Below are positions 24,587 through 33,200 of a stretch of DNA of 64,000 nt, in pieces. Origin of the DNA: Arthrobacter sp. StoSoilB22. GTDB taxonomy: Bacteria; Actinomycetota; Actinomycetes; Actinomycetales; Micrococcaceae. The notes beneath the pieces are model-generated. The model made no database searches and was not told the DNA's origin. It saw nothing but the letters and a program-made list of their open reading frames with translations. The position numbers and the translations under genes are program-made. Location of the stretch: contig NZ_AP024652.1 in assembly GCF_019977315.1 (NCBI RefSeq), positions 62,001-126,000 on the forward strand, in the 5' to 3' direction. Numbering within the stretch: the stretch's first letter is position 1; each line of letters opens with the position of its first letter.

Positions 24587-26044
24587 TTAGGCGTTCACAG
24601 TGGCGTCGGCCGATGCCTTGGCCGAGGCGATAACCCTCGAATATGCCAGTCCGCTGTCCTTGACCGTGCGCTCAAAGGTGTCGTAGTCCACGCGAACCAC
24701 CCCGAAGCGCTTGCCATAGCCCCAGGACCACTCAAAGTTGTCCAGGAGGGACCACACAAAGTAGCCGCGCACATCGGCGCCCTGGTCCAGCGCCTCGCCC
24801 ACGGCCGTGATGTGATCCAGCACGAACTGGGTCCGCTCGGCGTCATGGACCGCCCCGTCAGGACTGACCACATCGTGGTAAGCGGCACCGTTTTCGGTGA
24901 TGTACAGCGGTGGCAGCGTGGGGTATTCCTCGCCAAGACGCACCAGGAGCTTCCGCAGCCCGTCCGGGTTGACCTCCCAGTTCATGGCGGTGCGCGGCAG
25001 GCCGCGGCTGGGGAATGCGATGTCCTCCGAACCAATCCAGCACGACGACGTCGGGCGGGTTGCGCCGCCCGAGTGGCCGTCGCCGTGTTCATCAGTGGGG
25101 TGACCACTGATGAGGTCATCGTGGTAGTGGTTGACGCCCAGAAAGTCGATGGGAGCACCGATGATCTTCAGGTCGCCAGGTTTGATGACGTCCCGGATGC
25201 CGAACTGCTCAAGGTCGTTGAGCGTGTCCTCCGGGTAAACACCTCGGAGAATCGGATCGAGGAAGATCCGGTTCTGCAGCGAATCAAACCGGCGGGCGGC
25301 GTCAAGGTCCACAGGATCGGAAGGATCCCGTGGGATGGAGTTGCTCAGGTTGAGTGTGATCCCCAGCTGTTGGGCGCCGCGGCTCCGGAGCTCATTGACC
25401 ACCAGGCCGTGGGCGAGGTGCTGGTGATGGATTGCCGCGACGGCAGCTTCCGGTTCCTGACGGCCCGGAGCATGCACGCCGGCCGCGTAGCCAAGGAGTG
25501 ACGAGCAGAAGGGTTCGTTGAACGTGGTCCAGTGCTGAACCCTGTCTCCCAGTGCCGAATAGACGTCGTTCGCGTAGTCCACGAAGCGGTAGGCGGTGTC
25601 GCGGTTGGCCCAGCCGCCCTTCTCCTCCAGCGCCTGCGGCAGGTCCCAGTGGTAAAGGGTCAACCAAGGGAGGATGCCGGCGTCGAGCAATTCATCCACC
25701 AAACGCGAGTAGAAGTCCAGGCCTTCTGCGTTCGCAGCGCGGCCACCGGGACGGACGCGTGACCAGCTGGTGGAGAACCGGTAGGAATCCAGGCCCAGCT
25801 CCTTCATGATCCTGACGTCCTGCGGCATCCGGTGGTAGTGCTGCACCGCGTCCTTCAAGTTTTCACCGTTGGCAATGGCGCCCGGAACGCGGGCGAAAGC
25901 GTCCCACACGGAATCTTCCTTGCCGCCCTCGTGGCTGGCACCTTCCACCTGGGCTGCGGCGGTGGCCGAGCCCCAAAGGAAGCCCTTGGGCCACACCCTG
26001 TTAAAGGGAGTGATCGCTGGGTAGGTTGTTGCTTCGAATGGCAT
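24587..26044 (-). CDS. GH1 beta-glucosidase
   Basis: 485-residue glycoside hydrolase family 1 enzyme, cytoplasmic (no signal peptide). The acid/base Glu177 sits in TTFNEPF and the nucleophile Glu384 in YITENG. WPKGFLWGSATAAAQVEG and FSTSWSRVRP are also diagnostic. The start at 26044 overlaps the stop of the upstream permease by one base (TAATG), giving translational coupling; a longer frame to 26239 is inside the permease gene. It probably cleaves imported cellobiose or aryl beta-glucosides. Confidence 0.95.
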   Translation of the reverse strand: MPFEATTYPAITPFNRVWPKGFLWGSATAAAQVEGASHEGGKEDSVWDAFARVPGAIANGENLKDAVQHYHRMPQDVRIMKELGLDSYRFSTSWSRVRPGGRAANAEGLDFYSRLVDELLDAGILPWLTLYHWDLPQALEEKGGWANRDTAYRFVDYANDVYSALGDRVQHWTTFNEPFCSSLLGYAAGVHAPGRQEPEAAVAAIHHQHLAHGLVVNELRSRGAQQLGITLNLSNSIPRDPSDPVDLDAARRFDSLQNRIFLDPILRGVYPEDTLNDLEQFGIRDVIKPGDLKIIGAPIDFLGVNHYHDDLISGHPTDEHGDGHSGGATRPTSSCWIGSEDIAFPSRGLPRTAMNWEVNPDGLRKLLVRLGEEYPTLPPLYITENGAAYHDVVSPDGAVHDAERTQFVLDHITAVGEALDQGADVRGYFVWSLLDNFEWSWGYGKRFGVVRVDYDTFERTVKDSGLAYSRVIASAKASADATVNA

Positions 26045-26946
26045 TAGCCCTTCACTGCTCCTTGCATAATTCCGGATATGAGTTGTCGTCCCGCCACGAC
26101 GAAGAGGGCCAGCAGCGGAAGTGTTGCCATGACGGCGCCGGCCAGGACTATGGAGTAATCCACATACCGGGCCGACTGCAGTTGGCTGAGCGCCGTCTGC
26201 AAGGTGGGATTGCCGGCGTCGAGCACCAGCAAAGGCCACAGGAAATCAGTCCACGCCGTCATGAACGTGAACAGGCCCAGGATGGCCATGGCCGGGCGCG
26301 CGGCCGGGAGTGCCACATGCCAGAACGTTGAGATCATGGACGCGCCGTCCATGCGCGCCGACTCGATCAGCTCGTCCGGGATCACGTCCACCAGATACTG
26401 CCGCATGAAGAAGACACCGAACGCCGTGACCAGCGTAGGGATCACGACGGCGCCGATCTCACCGGTCCAGCCCAGCGTGCGCATCAGCATGAACAAGGGG
26501 ATGATGCCGAGCTGCGTGGGGATGGCCATAGTGGCGATCACCGCTACCATCAGCCAGTTGCGGCCGCGGAAGCGCAGCTTGGCAAACGCATATCCGGCCA
26601 AGGTGGAGAATCCCACCACGGAAATGGTGATGATGCCCGAGATCAGCACGCTGTTGCCCAGCGCAAGCCAGAACGGGACGGTGTCGAACACCTCCCCGAC
26701 GTTGGTCCAGAAATTGCCGCCCGGGAACAACGGCGGCCACGTCTCCCCGAGGGCCTCGTTGGAGCGGCTGCCGATGATCACGGACCACCAGAGCGGGTAG
26801 GCCGATGCCAGGAAAAAGGCGAGCAACAACCCGTAGGTGAGGAACCCGGGCCGGCGGCCGTTGCCAAAGAGTGCTTTCCTGGCGGTCAGGGACCGGGAGG
26901 TTCGCTGCGGAGCCGGCGCTTGTGGTCGGTTTTGCGTGAGGGTCAT
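26044..26946 (-). CDS. carbohydrate ABC transporter permease (MalG-type)
   Basis: 300 residues with the six membrane segments of a MalG/CebG-type inner-membrane permease. The EAA loop, which contacts the ATPase, is VDVIPDELIESARMDGASMISTFW. The first segment (FLTYGLLLAFFLASAYPLWW) follows a basic N-terminus. Its ATG overlaps the stop of the other permease by 4 bases (ATGA). No ATP-binding subunit is present in the window, so the transporter presumably shares an MsiK-type ATPase encoded elsewhere. Confidence 0.93.
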   Translation of the reverse strand: MTLTQNRPQAPAPQRTSRSLTARKALFGNGRRPGFLTYGLLLAFFLASAYPLWWSVIIGSRSNEALGETWPPLFPGGNFWTNVGEVFDTVPFWLALGNSVLISGIITISVVGFSTLAGYAFAKLRFRGRNWLMVAVIATMAIPTQLGIIPLFMLMRTLGWTGEIGAVVIPTLVTAFGVFFMRQYLVDVIPDELIESARMDGASMISTFWHVALPAARPAMAILGLFTFMTAWTDFLWPLLVLDAGNPTLQTALSQLQSARYVDYSIVLAGAVMATLPLLALFVVAGRQLISGIMQGAVKG

Positions 26947-28043
26947 TGCCCGCTCCTCGGGGTTGATTCTGGTGCCGTTACCGGTTCTGCCGTTACCGCC
27001 TGGGCGGCGAGGCCGGCGTCGTGCGCTTTTGCTTTCGCCACGGAAGAGCGCTTACGACGGCGGCGGCTGGCTGCTCCGCGATCGTCGCCGTTGGTGGCGA
27101 TGCGGCGTGAGATTAGCCAGTTCACGATGCCGAAGAGCAGGATGATCAGGAACAGGAGCCAGGCGATGGTGGAGGCTTTGCCGAAGTTCTGCCGCTGGAA
27201 GGCCATCTCCCACAGGTACAGCACGGTGGTCTGGAACTGTCGTGCCGTTCCCCCCGCCGCCACCGGATCGAACAGCCGGGGCTCCGTGAAGATCTGCAAC
27301 CCGCCAATGGTCGCAGTGACAATGACGAACACCATGGTGGGCCGGATGCTCGGCAGCGTGATGCTGAAAAAGCGCCGGACCGAACCGGCGCCATCGATCG
27401 CTGCAGACTCGTAGATGTCGCGCGGCACCGACTGCATGGCAGCCAGGAGAATCAGCGCGTTGTAGCCTGTCCAGCGCCAATTCACCATGGTGGCAATGGC
27501 GATGTGGCTGGGAAGGGTGTCGTTCTTCCACATAACGGGGTCAATGCCGAAGCTGGCCAGGATGTTGTTGATCAGCCCGTACTGCTCGCCAAACATGTTG
27601 GTGAAGATCATGGCAACAGCCACGGGAGTCACGACGTAGGGAAGCAGGATGCTCATGCGCCAGAACGTCTTGGCGCGGAGGTTTTGGTCCAGCACCGCGG
27701 CAATAATGGTTGCCATGGTCAGCTGGGGAATGGTGGAGATCAGGAAGATACTGACGGTGTTGAACAGGGAGTTCCAAAAGAACCTGTCCTGAAGAACCTC
27801 TGCGAAGTTCTGGAATCCCACAAACTCTCCCTGGCCTTTGAGCAGGTGCCAGTCGAAGAGGGAAACGAAGAACGTGTAGCCCAGGGGAAAGAGCCCCACC
27901 AGGGCGAACAGGATGAAAAACGGTGCGATATAGAAGTACGGGGATGCCTTCATGTCGAAGACATTCAGGCGTTGGCGGAACGTCGGTTTCGGTTTGGTGG
28001 CGGCCGCTCTGCCGGCTGCCGGGCGATTCAGGGTGGTGGTCAT
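26943..28043 (-). CDS. carbohydrate ABC transporter permease (MalF-type)
   Basis: 366-residue permease with six expected membrane segments (PYFYIAPFFILFALVGLFPL first). The EAA loop is VPRDIYESAAIDGAGSVRRFF. A basic Ser/Arg-rich C-terminal tail of about 50 residues (RRRRKRSSVAKAKAHD) is unusual for the family and may be cytoplasmic. It is encoded after the binding protein, separated from it by a strong hairpin at 28067-28092. Confidence 0.93.
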   Translation of the reverse strand: MTTTLNRPAAGRAAATKPKPTFRQRLNVFDMKASPYFYIAPFFILFALVGLFPLGYTFFVSLFDWHLLKGQGEFVGFQNFAEVLQDRFFWNSLFNTVSIFLISTIPQLTMATIIAAVLDQNLRAKTFWRMSILLPYVVTPVAVAMIFTNMFGEQYGLINNILASFGIDPVMWKNDTLPSHIAIATMVNWRWTGYNALILLAAMQSVPRDIYESAAIDGAGSVRRFFSITLPSIRPTMVFVIVTATIGGLQIFTEPRLFDPVAAGGTARQFQTTVLYLWEMAFQRQNFGKASTIAWLLFLIILLFGIVNWLISRRIATNGDDRGAASRRRRKRSSVAKAKAHDAGLAAQAVTAEPVTAPESTPRSGQ

Positions 28044-28066
28044 GGTCGGGTCTCAGACTCTGTGAG

Positions 28067-28092
28067 GGGGCCTCCGGTTTCCCGGAGGCCCC
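28067..28092 (-). terminator. intercistronic stem-loop in the sugar operon
   Basis: GGGGCCTCCGG (28067-28077) pairs with CCGGAGGCCCC (28082-28092), loop 4 bases, between the binding-protein gene and the first permease. There is no clear U-run. It probably stabilises or attenuates mRNA so that the binding protein is made in excess, as in maltose-type operons. Confidence 0.6.
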
Positions 28093-28106
28093 ACGGCCGG
28101 GTGCTG

Positions 28107-29423
28107 CTAGTTGTTGACCACGAGGTCGTTGAGAAGCTTGACGGCTTCATTCCAAGCCTCATCTGCGGTGCCCTTGCCCGAGTCGAGCATCTTGAGGGCC
28201 GGACCGAAGACGTTCTCCTGGATCACGGAGTCATCCGGACCCTTGAACTGTGCGATCACACCTTCAGCGCGGGACTCAAAGATGGCGCCATAGGGAGCGT
28301 TGTTGAACAGTTCGTTCGGCTTTGCCGCTTCCACGATCTTTGCCTGTGCTTCCAGGGTGCTGGGGAAGTTGTTCGCCGCAGCGGACTGCTTGATCTGCTG
28401 CTCAGGTGCGGTCAGCCATGCTGCCAGCTTGGCTGCTTCAGCGGGGTGCTTGGAGGTCTTGGGAACCGAGAGGAAAGCACCGCCCCAGTTGGAGGCACCG
28501 CCCGGGAAGACATCCGCTACATCCCAGCCGCTTGCCGGTCCGCCGCCGGCGGACTCGAGCTGGCCCTTGATGGTGCCCAGCATCCACGCCGGGCAAACGT
28601 GGGTAGCGAAGGATCCGTCCACGAAGGCCTTGCCGTTACCCCAGTCGAACTGGGTCTGGTTGGCGGAAAGACCATCAGCGGTTCCGGAGGCGAGCATGTC
28701 GAACTTAGCCCGCATTTCCTTGTTGCCTTCGACGTTCAGCTTGCCGTCCTTGGTGTAGTAACCCTCGTCCATCTGGTTGACCATGGAATTCCAGACGAAG
28801 CCGGACTGGTCATACCAGGCCTTGCCGGTGGCCTCTTTGTACTGGCGGCCCAACTTGAAGTACGTTTCCCAGCTTCCGTCCTTGCCGCCGAAAAGTTCCG
28901 CGACTTTCTCACGGTCACTCGGCAGGCCCGCCGCCTCGAAGAGCTTGCCGTTGAAGCAGAGTGCCTGCGGTCCTATGTCCGTGCCGTAACCGATCACACG
29001 GCCGTTGGGGTCCGTGCCCTGCTTGAACTTCCAGTCCACCCAGTTGCCCTTGATGTCCTCAGCGCCGTGCTCCTTGAGGTCCACGAACTGGTCCGAGACC
29101 TCCATGATGGAGCCGAGCCAGCCTTCCTCGATAGCCGTGACGTCGCTGAGCCCGGAGCCTGCGGCGAGCTTGGTGAACGCATCGGTCCGGGCGTTGGAAC
29201 CGCGGTCGATGTTGGTGGCCTCGATGGTGACGCCGGGGTTCTGCTTCTCATATTCGGCATACAGGTCGTCGTATCCGAAGGTGCCGAAGGTGGTCACGGT
29301 CAGTGTGACGGGGTTGTCGGCGCTCGCTGCCTTATCGCCTCCGCCGCTGCAGCCCGCTGCTACGAGGGCCAGTGAGGCTACGCCCGCCAGGGCAGTGAAT
29401 TTCCTTAGTCGTGAAAACTCCAC
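28107..29423 (-). CDS. extracellular solute-binding lipoprotein (sugar ABC transporter)
   Basis: 438 residues, family 1 solute-binding protein. The N-terminus has a lipoprotein signal with lipobox LVAAGC around residue 25, so the mature protein is anchored in the membrane. The body shows the usual alpha/beta features (TAIEEGWLGSIMEVSDQFVDL, PASGWDVADVFPGG). The GTG at 29423 is chosen because AAAGGAG lies 5 bases before it. It is the first gene of the operon, driven by the promoter at 29493-29522. The family suggests cellobiose or cello-oligosaccharides. Confidence 0.93.
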   Translation of the reverse strand: MEFSRLRKFTALAGVASLALVAAGCSGGGDKAASADNPVTLTVTTFGTFGYDDLYAEYEKQNPGVTIEATNIDRGSNARTDAFTKLAAGSGLSDVTAIEEGWLGSIMEVSDQFVDLKEHGAEDIKGNWVDWKFKQGTDPNGRVIGYGTDIGPQALCFNGKLFEAAGLPSDREKVAELFGGKDGSWETYFKLGRQYKEATGKAWYDQSGFVWNSMVNQMDEGYYTKDGKLNVEGNKEMRAKFDMLASGTADGLSANQTQFDWGNGKAFVDGSFATHVCPAWMLGTIKGQLESAGGGPASGWDVADVFPGGASNWGGAFLSVPKTSKHPAEAAKLAAWLTAPEQQIKQSAAANNFPSTLEAQAKIVEAAKPNELFNNAPYGAIFESRAEGVIAQFKGPDDSVIQENVFGPALKMLDSGKGTADEAWNEAVKLLNDLVVNN

Positions 29424-29465
29424 GATCACTCCTTTGTGTGTTCGAGCGACCGTACGCCAATGGCG

Positions 29466-29479
29466 AGAGAGCGCTCTCT
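29466..29479. promoter_or_regulatory. LacI-family operator O1 (downstream of -10)
   Basis: Perfect palindrome AGAGAGCGCTCTCT. On the minus strand it lies about +7 to +20 relative to the predicted start of transcription, a repression position. The AGCGCT core matches CebR-type sites. It is identical to O2, 56 bases away centre to centre. Confidence 0.8.
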
Positions 29480-29492
29480 GGGATGTGGGACC

Positions 29493-29522
29493 AATGTATG
29501 TGCTGCAAGTCACTTACGTCAA
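29493..29522 (-). promoter_or_regulatory. promoter of the sugar ABC operon
   Basis: On the minus strand TTGACG (-35, at 29522-29517) and TACATT (-10, at 29498-29493) are separated by 18 bases. The -35 overlaps the edge of operator O2. Confidence 0.65.
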
Positions 29523-29535
29523 GAGAGCGCTCTCT
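29522..29535. promoter_or_regulatory. LacI-family operator O2 (at the -35)
   Basis: Perfect palindrome AGAGAGCGCTCTCT. With O1, it brackets the promoter and could support cooperative repression by the LacI-type protein encoded in the operon. The rest of 29424-29726 shows only this regulatory DNA and no gene. Confidence 0.8.
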
Positions 29536-29726
29536 CAGAAGTGCTCTATGTCTTCGGGCGACCACTTAGCCGCGTCCTCGGTGCCCGTCCCTCGAAGGGT
29601 TGGCTCTCGGGGCTTTGGGTGGCTCATGTCGCCGAGAATCCGTCCCTCGATGATCACTTCCGGGGCGGCTGGAAGTTTGAAAAATCGCGTGCAATAAGAA
29701 CCGAGTACGCCCTGAATTCATCCCAC

Positions 29727-30110
29727 ATGCTCGCTGGCGTCATCGCAGAAGCATCCCGGGGCAGGGATCGATTCATGCGTTTTGTTTCCCGCGCAATATT
29801 GAGATGGCCTGAACGCCCGCTGCAGGTAACCCTTTTTGGTTCAGCGGCACGCGGAGACATGCGCAATGACTCTGATATCGACTTGCTGTTCATCATTCAT
29901 GACGGTGCTGACGACGACCTATATGAGCAGATTGGAAACCTGGCCGTGGACGTGTACCGCCTTACCGGCAACGACGTTCGTCCGATGATTTACGAAGCGG
30001 CCGAAGTGCGGGCGGCACCGATATTCGACTCGATTATGAGGGAAGGCGTCCACGTTCACGGTGACCGTCACTGGTTGTCGCGCCGCCTGCTTGATGCGGC
30101 GGCTGCCTAG
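29727..30110 (+). CDS. solitary MNT-type nucleotidyltransferase
   Basis: About 127 residues. The polymerase-beta-like core motif GSAARGDMRNDSDIDLLFII carries the GS and DxD residues of a minimal nucleotidyltransferase. MNT domains usually pair with a HEPN toxin, but no HEPN gene is adjacent here. An N-terminal helix (MLAGVIAEASRGRDRFMRF) and a C-terminal helix (RHWLSRRLLDAAAA) flank it. No Shine-Dalgarno sequence is obvious before the ATG; the start could lie further upstream. It might be an orphan antitoxin or an adenylyltransferase. Confidence 0.7.
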   Translation: MLAGVIAEASRGRDRFMRFVSRAILRWPERPLQVTLFGSAARGDMRNDSDIDLLFIIHDGADDDLYEQIGNLAVDVYRLTGNDVRPMIYEAAEVRAAPIFDSIMREGVHVHGDRHWLSRRLLDAAAA

Positions 30111-30246
30111 TGACGGCGAGGTCAGATGCGAGTGCGCGGCTAGAGGATTCGCGGGCTTTCCTCGACGTCGACCTTTAGTTTGGCTGTAGGCTGGGCTGAA
30201 CCACGTGGGGGCGCCGGTTCCTCCCGCATGCCGAAGGAATCGTCGA

Positions 30247-31713
30247 ATGAAACTCTCCACGCCCAGCTGCCCAAGCACCCCGGAAACGTCACCCAAACGG
30301 CGGCCGCAAGGGATTGCCGGCACCAAAACGGCCGCTGCCTTGCTCGCCACCATGCTTCTCATCGCGTCCGGTGCGACGCCGGCCACCGCTTCCGATGAAT
30401 CGCCCACAGTTCAGAACGACCACGCCATGGGATCTACAATTCATGGTCATGAAAGCGCAGGCCACTTGTTCACCCTTCAGGCCACGGAGTCCGCCTCATC
30501 ATTGCCGGGGGTGCCCGGAATGGATGTCAGTAGCCACCAAGGGGTGGTGGACTGGACCAAGGCTGCAGAAAACGGGGCCAGGTTCGCGTACGTCAAAGCC
30601 AGCGAGGGAACCGAATACAGCAACCCGTACTTCGCCGACCAGTACGCCGGGGCAGCTTCGGTTGGGATGCTGCGTGGCGCGTATCATTTCGCACTTCCCA
30701 ACGCGTCTTCCGGTGCCGCTCAAGCCAGCTATTTCCTGCAGAGCGGTGCAGCCTGGACTCCTGATGGTGAAGCACTGCCTGCGCTGTTGGACCTCGAGTA
30801 CAACCCCTACGGCAGCTCTTGCTACGGAATGACCCCGGGTCAAATGGTTTCGTGGATCTCCGACTTCTCCACCACCATCCTGTCGCGAACCGGGCGCCTT
30901 CCCGCCATCTACACCACCACGGACTGGTGGAACACCTGCACGGGTAGGGCCAACGGATTCGGCAACCACCCGCTGCACATCGCGAGGTGGTCAGCGACGC
31001 CCGGAGAGCTGCCCGCAGGTTGGCAGGCCTACACCCTGTGGCAGCACGCCGATTCCGGCGTTTTCCCGGGTGATCAGAATGTTTTCAACGGTACCGTCCA
31101 GCAGCTGGCAGCCTTCGCCAGCAACCCAGGCCCCATCTTTTCCGACATAACCGGGGGACAATTCACCACCGAAGTCAATTGGCTCGGGTCCCGTGGAATT
31201 TCAACCGGATGGACCGAGTCCAACGGAGCCAGGACCTACCGGCCCCTGGCCCCTGTTGCCCGTGATGCAATGGCTGCTTTCCTGTATCGCTTGGAAGGTA
31301 GCCCGGAGTTCACGGCCCCCGCCAAGTCGCCCTTTGCCGACGTTGCCACCACCAACCCGTTTTACAAGCAGATCACCTGGCTCGCCAGCAAGGGCATTAG
31401 TACCGGATGGATTGAGGCGAACGGGACCAAGACGTACCGCCCGCTTGAACCGGTAGCCCGCGATGCCATGGCCGCCTTCATGTACAGGCTGGCCGGTTCG
31501 CCGGAGTTCAATGCCCCAGCGGAGTCGCCGTTTGCGGACGTTGACACCACCAACCCGTTCTACAAGCAGATCACCTGGCTGGCGAGCAGTGGCATCAGTT
31601 CCGGGTGGAACGAAACCAATGGGACCAAGACCTACAGGCCTTTTGAGCCGGTGGCCCGCGATGCCATGGCCGCGTTCATGAGCCGTTTCGACACCAAGTT
31701 TGGGGACCAGTAA
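30247..31713 (+). CDS. secreted GH25 lysozyme with three C-terminal SLH-type repeats
   Basis: 488 residues. The long N-terminus contains a signal peptide (TAAALLATMLLIASGATPATA, cleavage near residue 49). Residues about 90-290 are a GH25 muramidase: GMDVSSHQGVVDW, KASEGTEYSNPYF, DLEYNPYGSSC and IYTTTDWWNTC show the catalytic Asp/Glu set. Residues about 297-485 are three about 63-residue repeats of the S-layer-homology type (ITWLASKGISTGW then ARDAMAAFMYRL). It probably cleaves peptidoglycan, and the SLH domains hold it at the wall. Confidence 0.92.
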   Translation: MKLSTPSCPSTPETSPKRRPQGIAGTKTAAALLATMLLIASGATPATASDESPTVQNDHAMGSTIHGHESAGHLFTLQATESASSLPGVPGMDVSSHQGVVDWTKAAENGARFAYVKASEGTEYSNPYFADQYAGAASVGMLRGAYHFALPNASSGAAQASYFLQSGAAWTPDGEALPALLDLEYNPYGSSCYGMTPGQMVSWISDFSTTILSRTGRLPAIYTTTDWWNTCTGRANGFGNHPLHIARWSATPGELPAGWQAYTLWQHADSGVFPGDQNVFNGTVQQLAAFASNPGPIFSDITGGQFTTEVNWLGSRGISTGWTESNGARTYRPLAPVARDAMAAFLYRLEGSPEFTAPAKSPFADVATTNPFYKQITWLASKGISTGWIEANGTKTYRPLEPVARDAMAAFMYRLAGSPEFNAPAESPFADVDTTNPFYKQITWLASSGISSGWNETNGTKTYRPFEPVARDAMAAFMSRFDTKFGDQ

Positions 31714-31759
31714 GGCTGCTCCGGATCCACACCTCATCCGCAGGTCCCGGCAGGAAGCC

Positions 31760-33115
31760 CTACTTCCCCTTCTTCCCGCCCCTCTTGGCCGCAGCATTCA
31801 TCGCTGACTTCACCGCAGGCGGCAGCCCCGCCGTCTCGGTTTCCGGCTCGGCCACAGTCCCGCGCCAGTGGGCCAGCCCCTTCATGCCGTGGTAAATCAC
31901 TAGGGCAGCGGCTGACCCGAGGGCAATACCCGTGAACTTCAGCTCGCCAATGGTCCACGTGTAATCAGCAATGCCGATGATCAAAGCCACGGCGGCTGTG
32001 GTCAGGTTGATCGGGTTGGAGAAGTTCACCTTGTTCTGAACCCAGATCTTCACGCCGAGCACGCCGATCATGCCATACAGCATGGTCGCGGCGCCGCCCA
32101 GGACGCCCGCCGGAACGGTGGCGATCAATTCGCCGAATTTCGGGGAGAAGCTCAGCAGGATGGCGAAGATACCGGCCACCCAGTAGGCCGCCGTCGAGTA
32201 GACCTTGGTGGCGGCCATGACGCCGATGTTCTCCGCATACGTTGTGGTACCGGAACCGCCGCCGAACCCGGCAAGTACCGTCGCGGCGCCGTCGGCCATC
32301 AGCGCGCGGCCGGAGACGCCGTCGAGGTTTTGGCCGGTCATCGCGGCCACCGACTTCACGTGCCCCACATTCTCCGCCACGAGCACCAGCACCACCGGCA
32401 CAAACAGGCCCACCACGCCGATGTGGAATTCGGGCGTCTGGAACAGTGGCAGGCCTACCCACGCGGCGGCGTCCATCTTTTCGTAGTTGACCTCGCCGCG
32501 CATCATCGCCACGAGATACCCCACCACAACACCCACCAGGATGCTCAGGCGGCCAAGAATCCCGCGGAACAGCACGGAAACCAGGATGATGGTAACCAGC
32601 GTGATCAGCGCGGTGACGGGAGCGGCGTCGAAGTTCGCTTTCGCGGCCGGCGCGAGGTTCAGGCCGATCAGCGCCACAATCGCGCCGGTGACAATGGGCG
32701 GCATTAGCCGGTTGATCCATTCGGCGCCAAACTTCTGGACCACCGCACCGATAAGCGCCAGTACGACGCCGGCAAGCACCACACCGCCCAAGGCGCCGCT
32801 CACGCCGTACTGCTGCTGGGACGCCATGATGGGGGCGATGAATGCGAAGCTCGACCCAAGGTAGCTGGGCACCCGGCCCTTGGTGATCACCAGGAACAGC
32901 AGCGTGCCGATACCCGAGAAGAGCAGTGTGGTGGCCGGGGGCATGCCCGTGATGATGGGGACAAGGAACGTCGCGCCGAACATGGCAACCACGTGCTGCA
33001 TGCCGATGCCGATGGTCAGGGGCCAGGCGAGCCGCTCGTCGGGGGCCACCACGTGGCCGGGGCGGATGGACTTGCCATTGCCGTGGAGCTTCCATTTGAT
33101 GCCGAGCATGCTCAT
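31760..33115 (-). CDS. NCS2 uracil/xanthine permease (UraA-like)
   Basis: 451 residues, about 14 membrane segments expected, family NCS2. The diagnostic early motif is LTIGIGMQHVVAMFGATFLVP. GGSGTTTYAENIGVMAATKVYS is the conserved core (with ENIG). The gene is isolated between convergent and divergent neighbours, so uracil is a likely but unproven substrate. A short lysine-rich tail (AAKRGGKKGK) ends the protein. It is convergent with the GH25 gene. Confidence 0.93.
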   Translation of the reverse strand: MSMLGIKWKLHGNGKSIRPGHVVAPDERLAWPLTIGIGMQHVVAMFGATFLVPIITGMPPATTLLFSGIGTLLFLVITKGRVPSYLGSSFAFIAPIMASQQQYGVSGALGGVVLAGVVLALIGAVVQKFGAEWINRLMPPIVTGAIVALIGLNLAPAAKANFDAAPVTALITLVTIILVSVLFRGILGRLSILVGVVVGYLVAMMRGEVNYEKMDAAAWVGLPLFQTPEFHIGVVGLFVPVVLVLVAENVGHVKSVAAMTGQNLDGVSGRALMADGAATVLAGFGGGSGTTTYAENIGVMAATKVYSTAAYWVAGIFAILLSFSPKFGELIATVPAGVLGGAATMLYGMIGVLGVKIWVQNKVNFSNPINLTTAAVALIIGIADYTWTIGELKFTGIALGSAAALVIYHGMKGLAHWRGTVAEPETETAGLPPAVKSAMNAAAKRGGKKGK

Positions 33116-33200
33116 GGCGGGGCCTTCCTCAGAAGAGTATTGGGATTCGGTGCAACATTACCGCCAATGCGGACCTTGGGTCGGCGGCGAATGCTGGTCT

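Noticed and set aside
24017..25501. 494-codon frame on the + strand
   Set aside because: Antisense to the LacI regulator and GH1 gene, whose motifs are unambiguous.
26045..26239. N-terminal extension of the GH1 gene
   Set aside because: It lies inside the upstream permease; the ATG at 26044 overlapping the TAA by one base is the better start.
27504..29375. 623-codon frame on the + strand
   Set aside because: Antisense to the MalF permease and binding protein genes; high GC keeps frames open and the product shows no fold.
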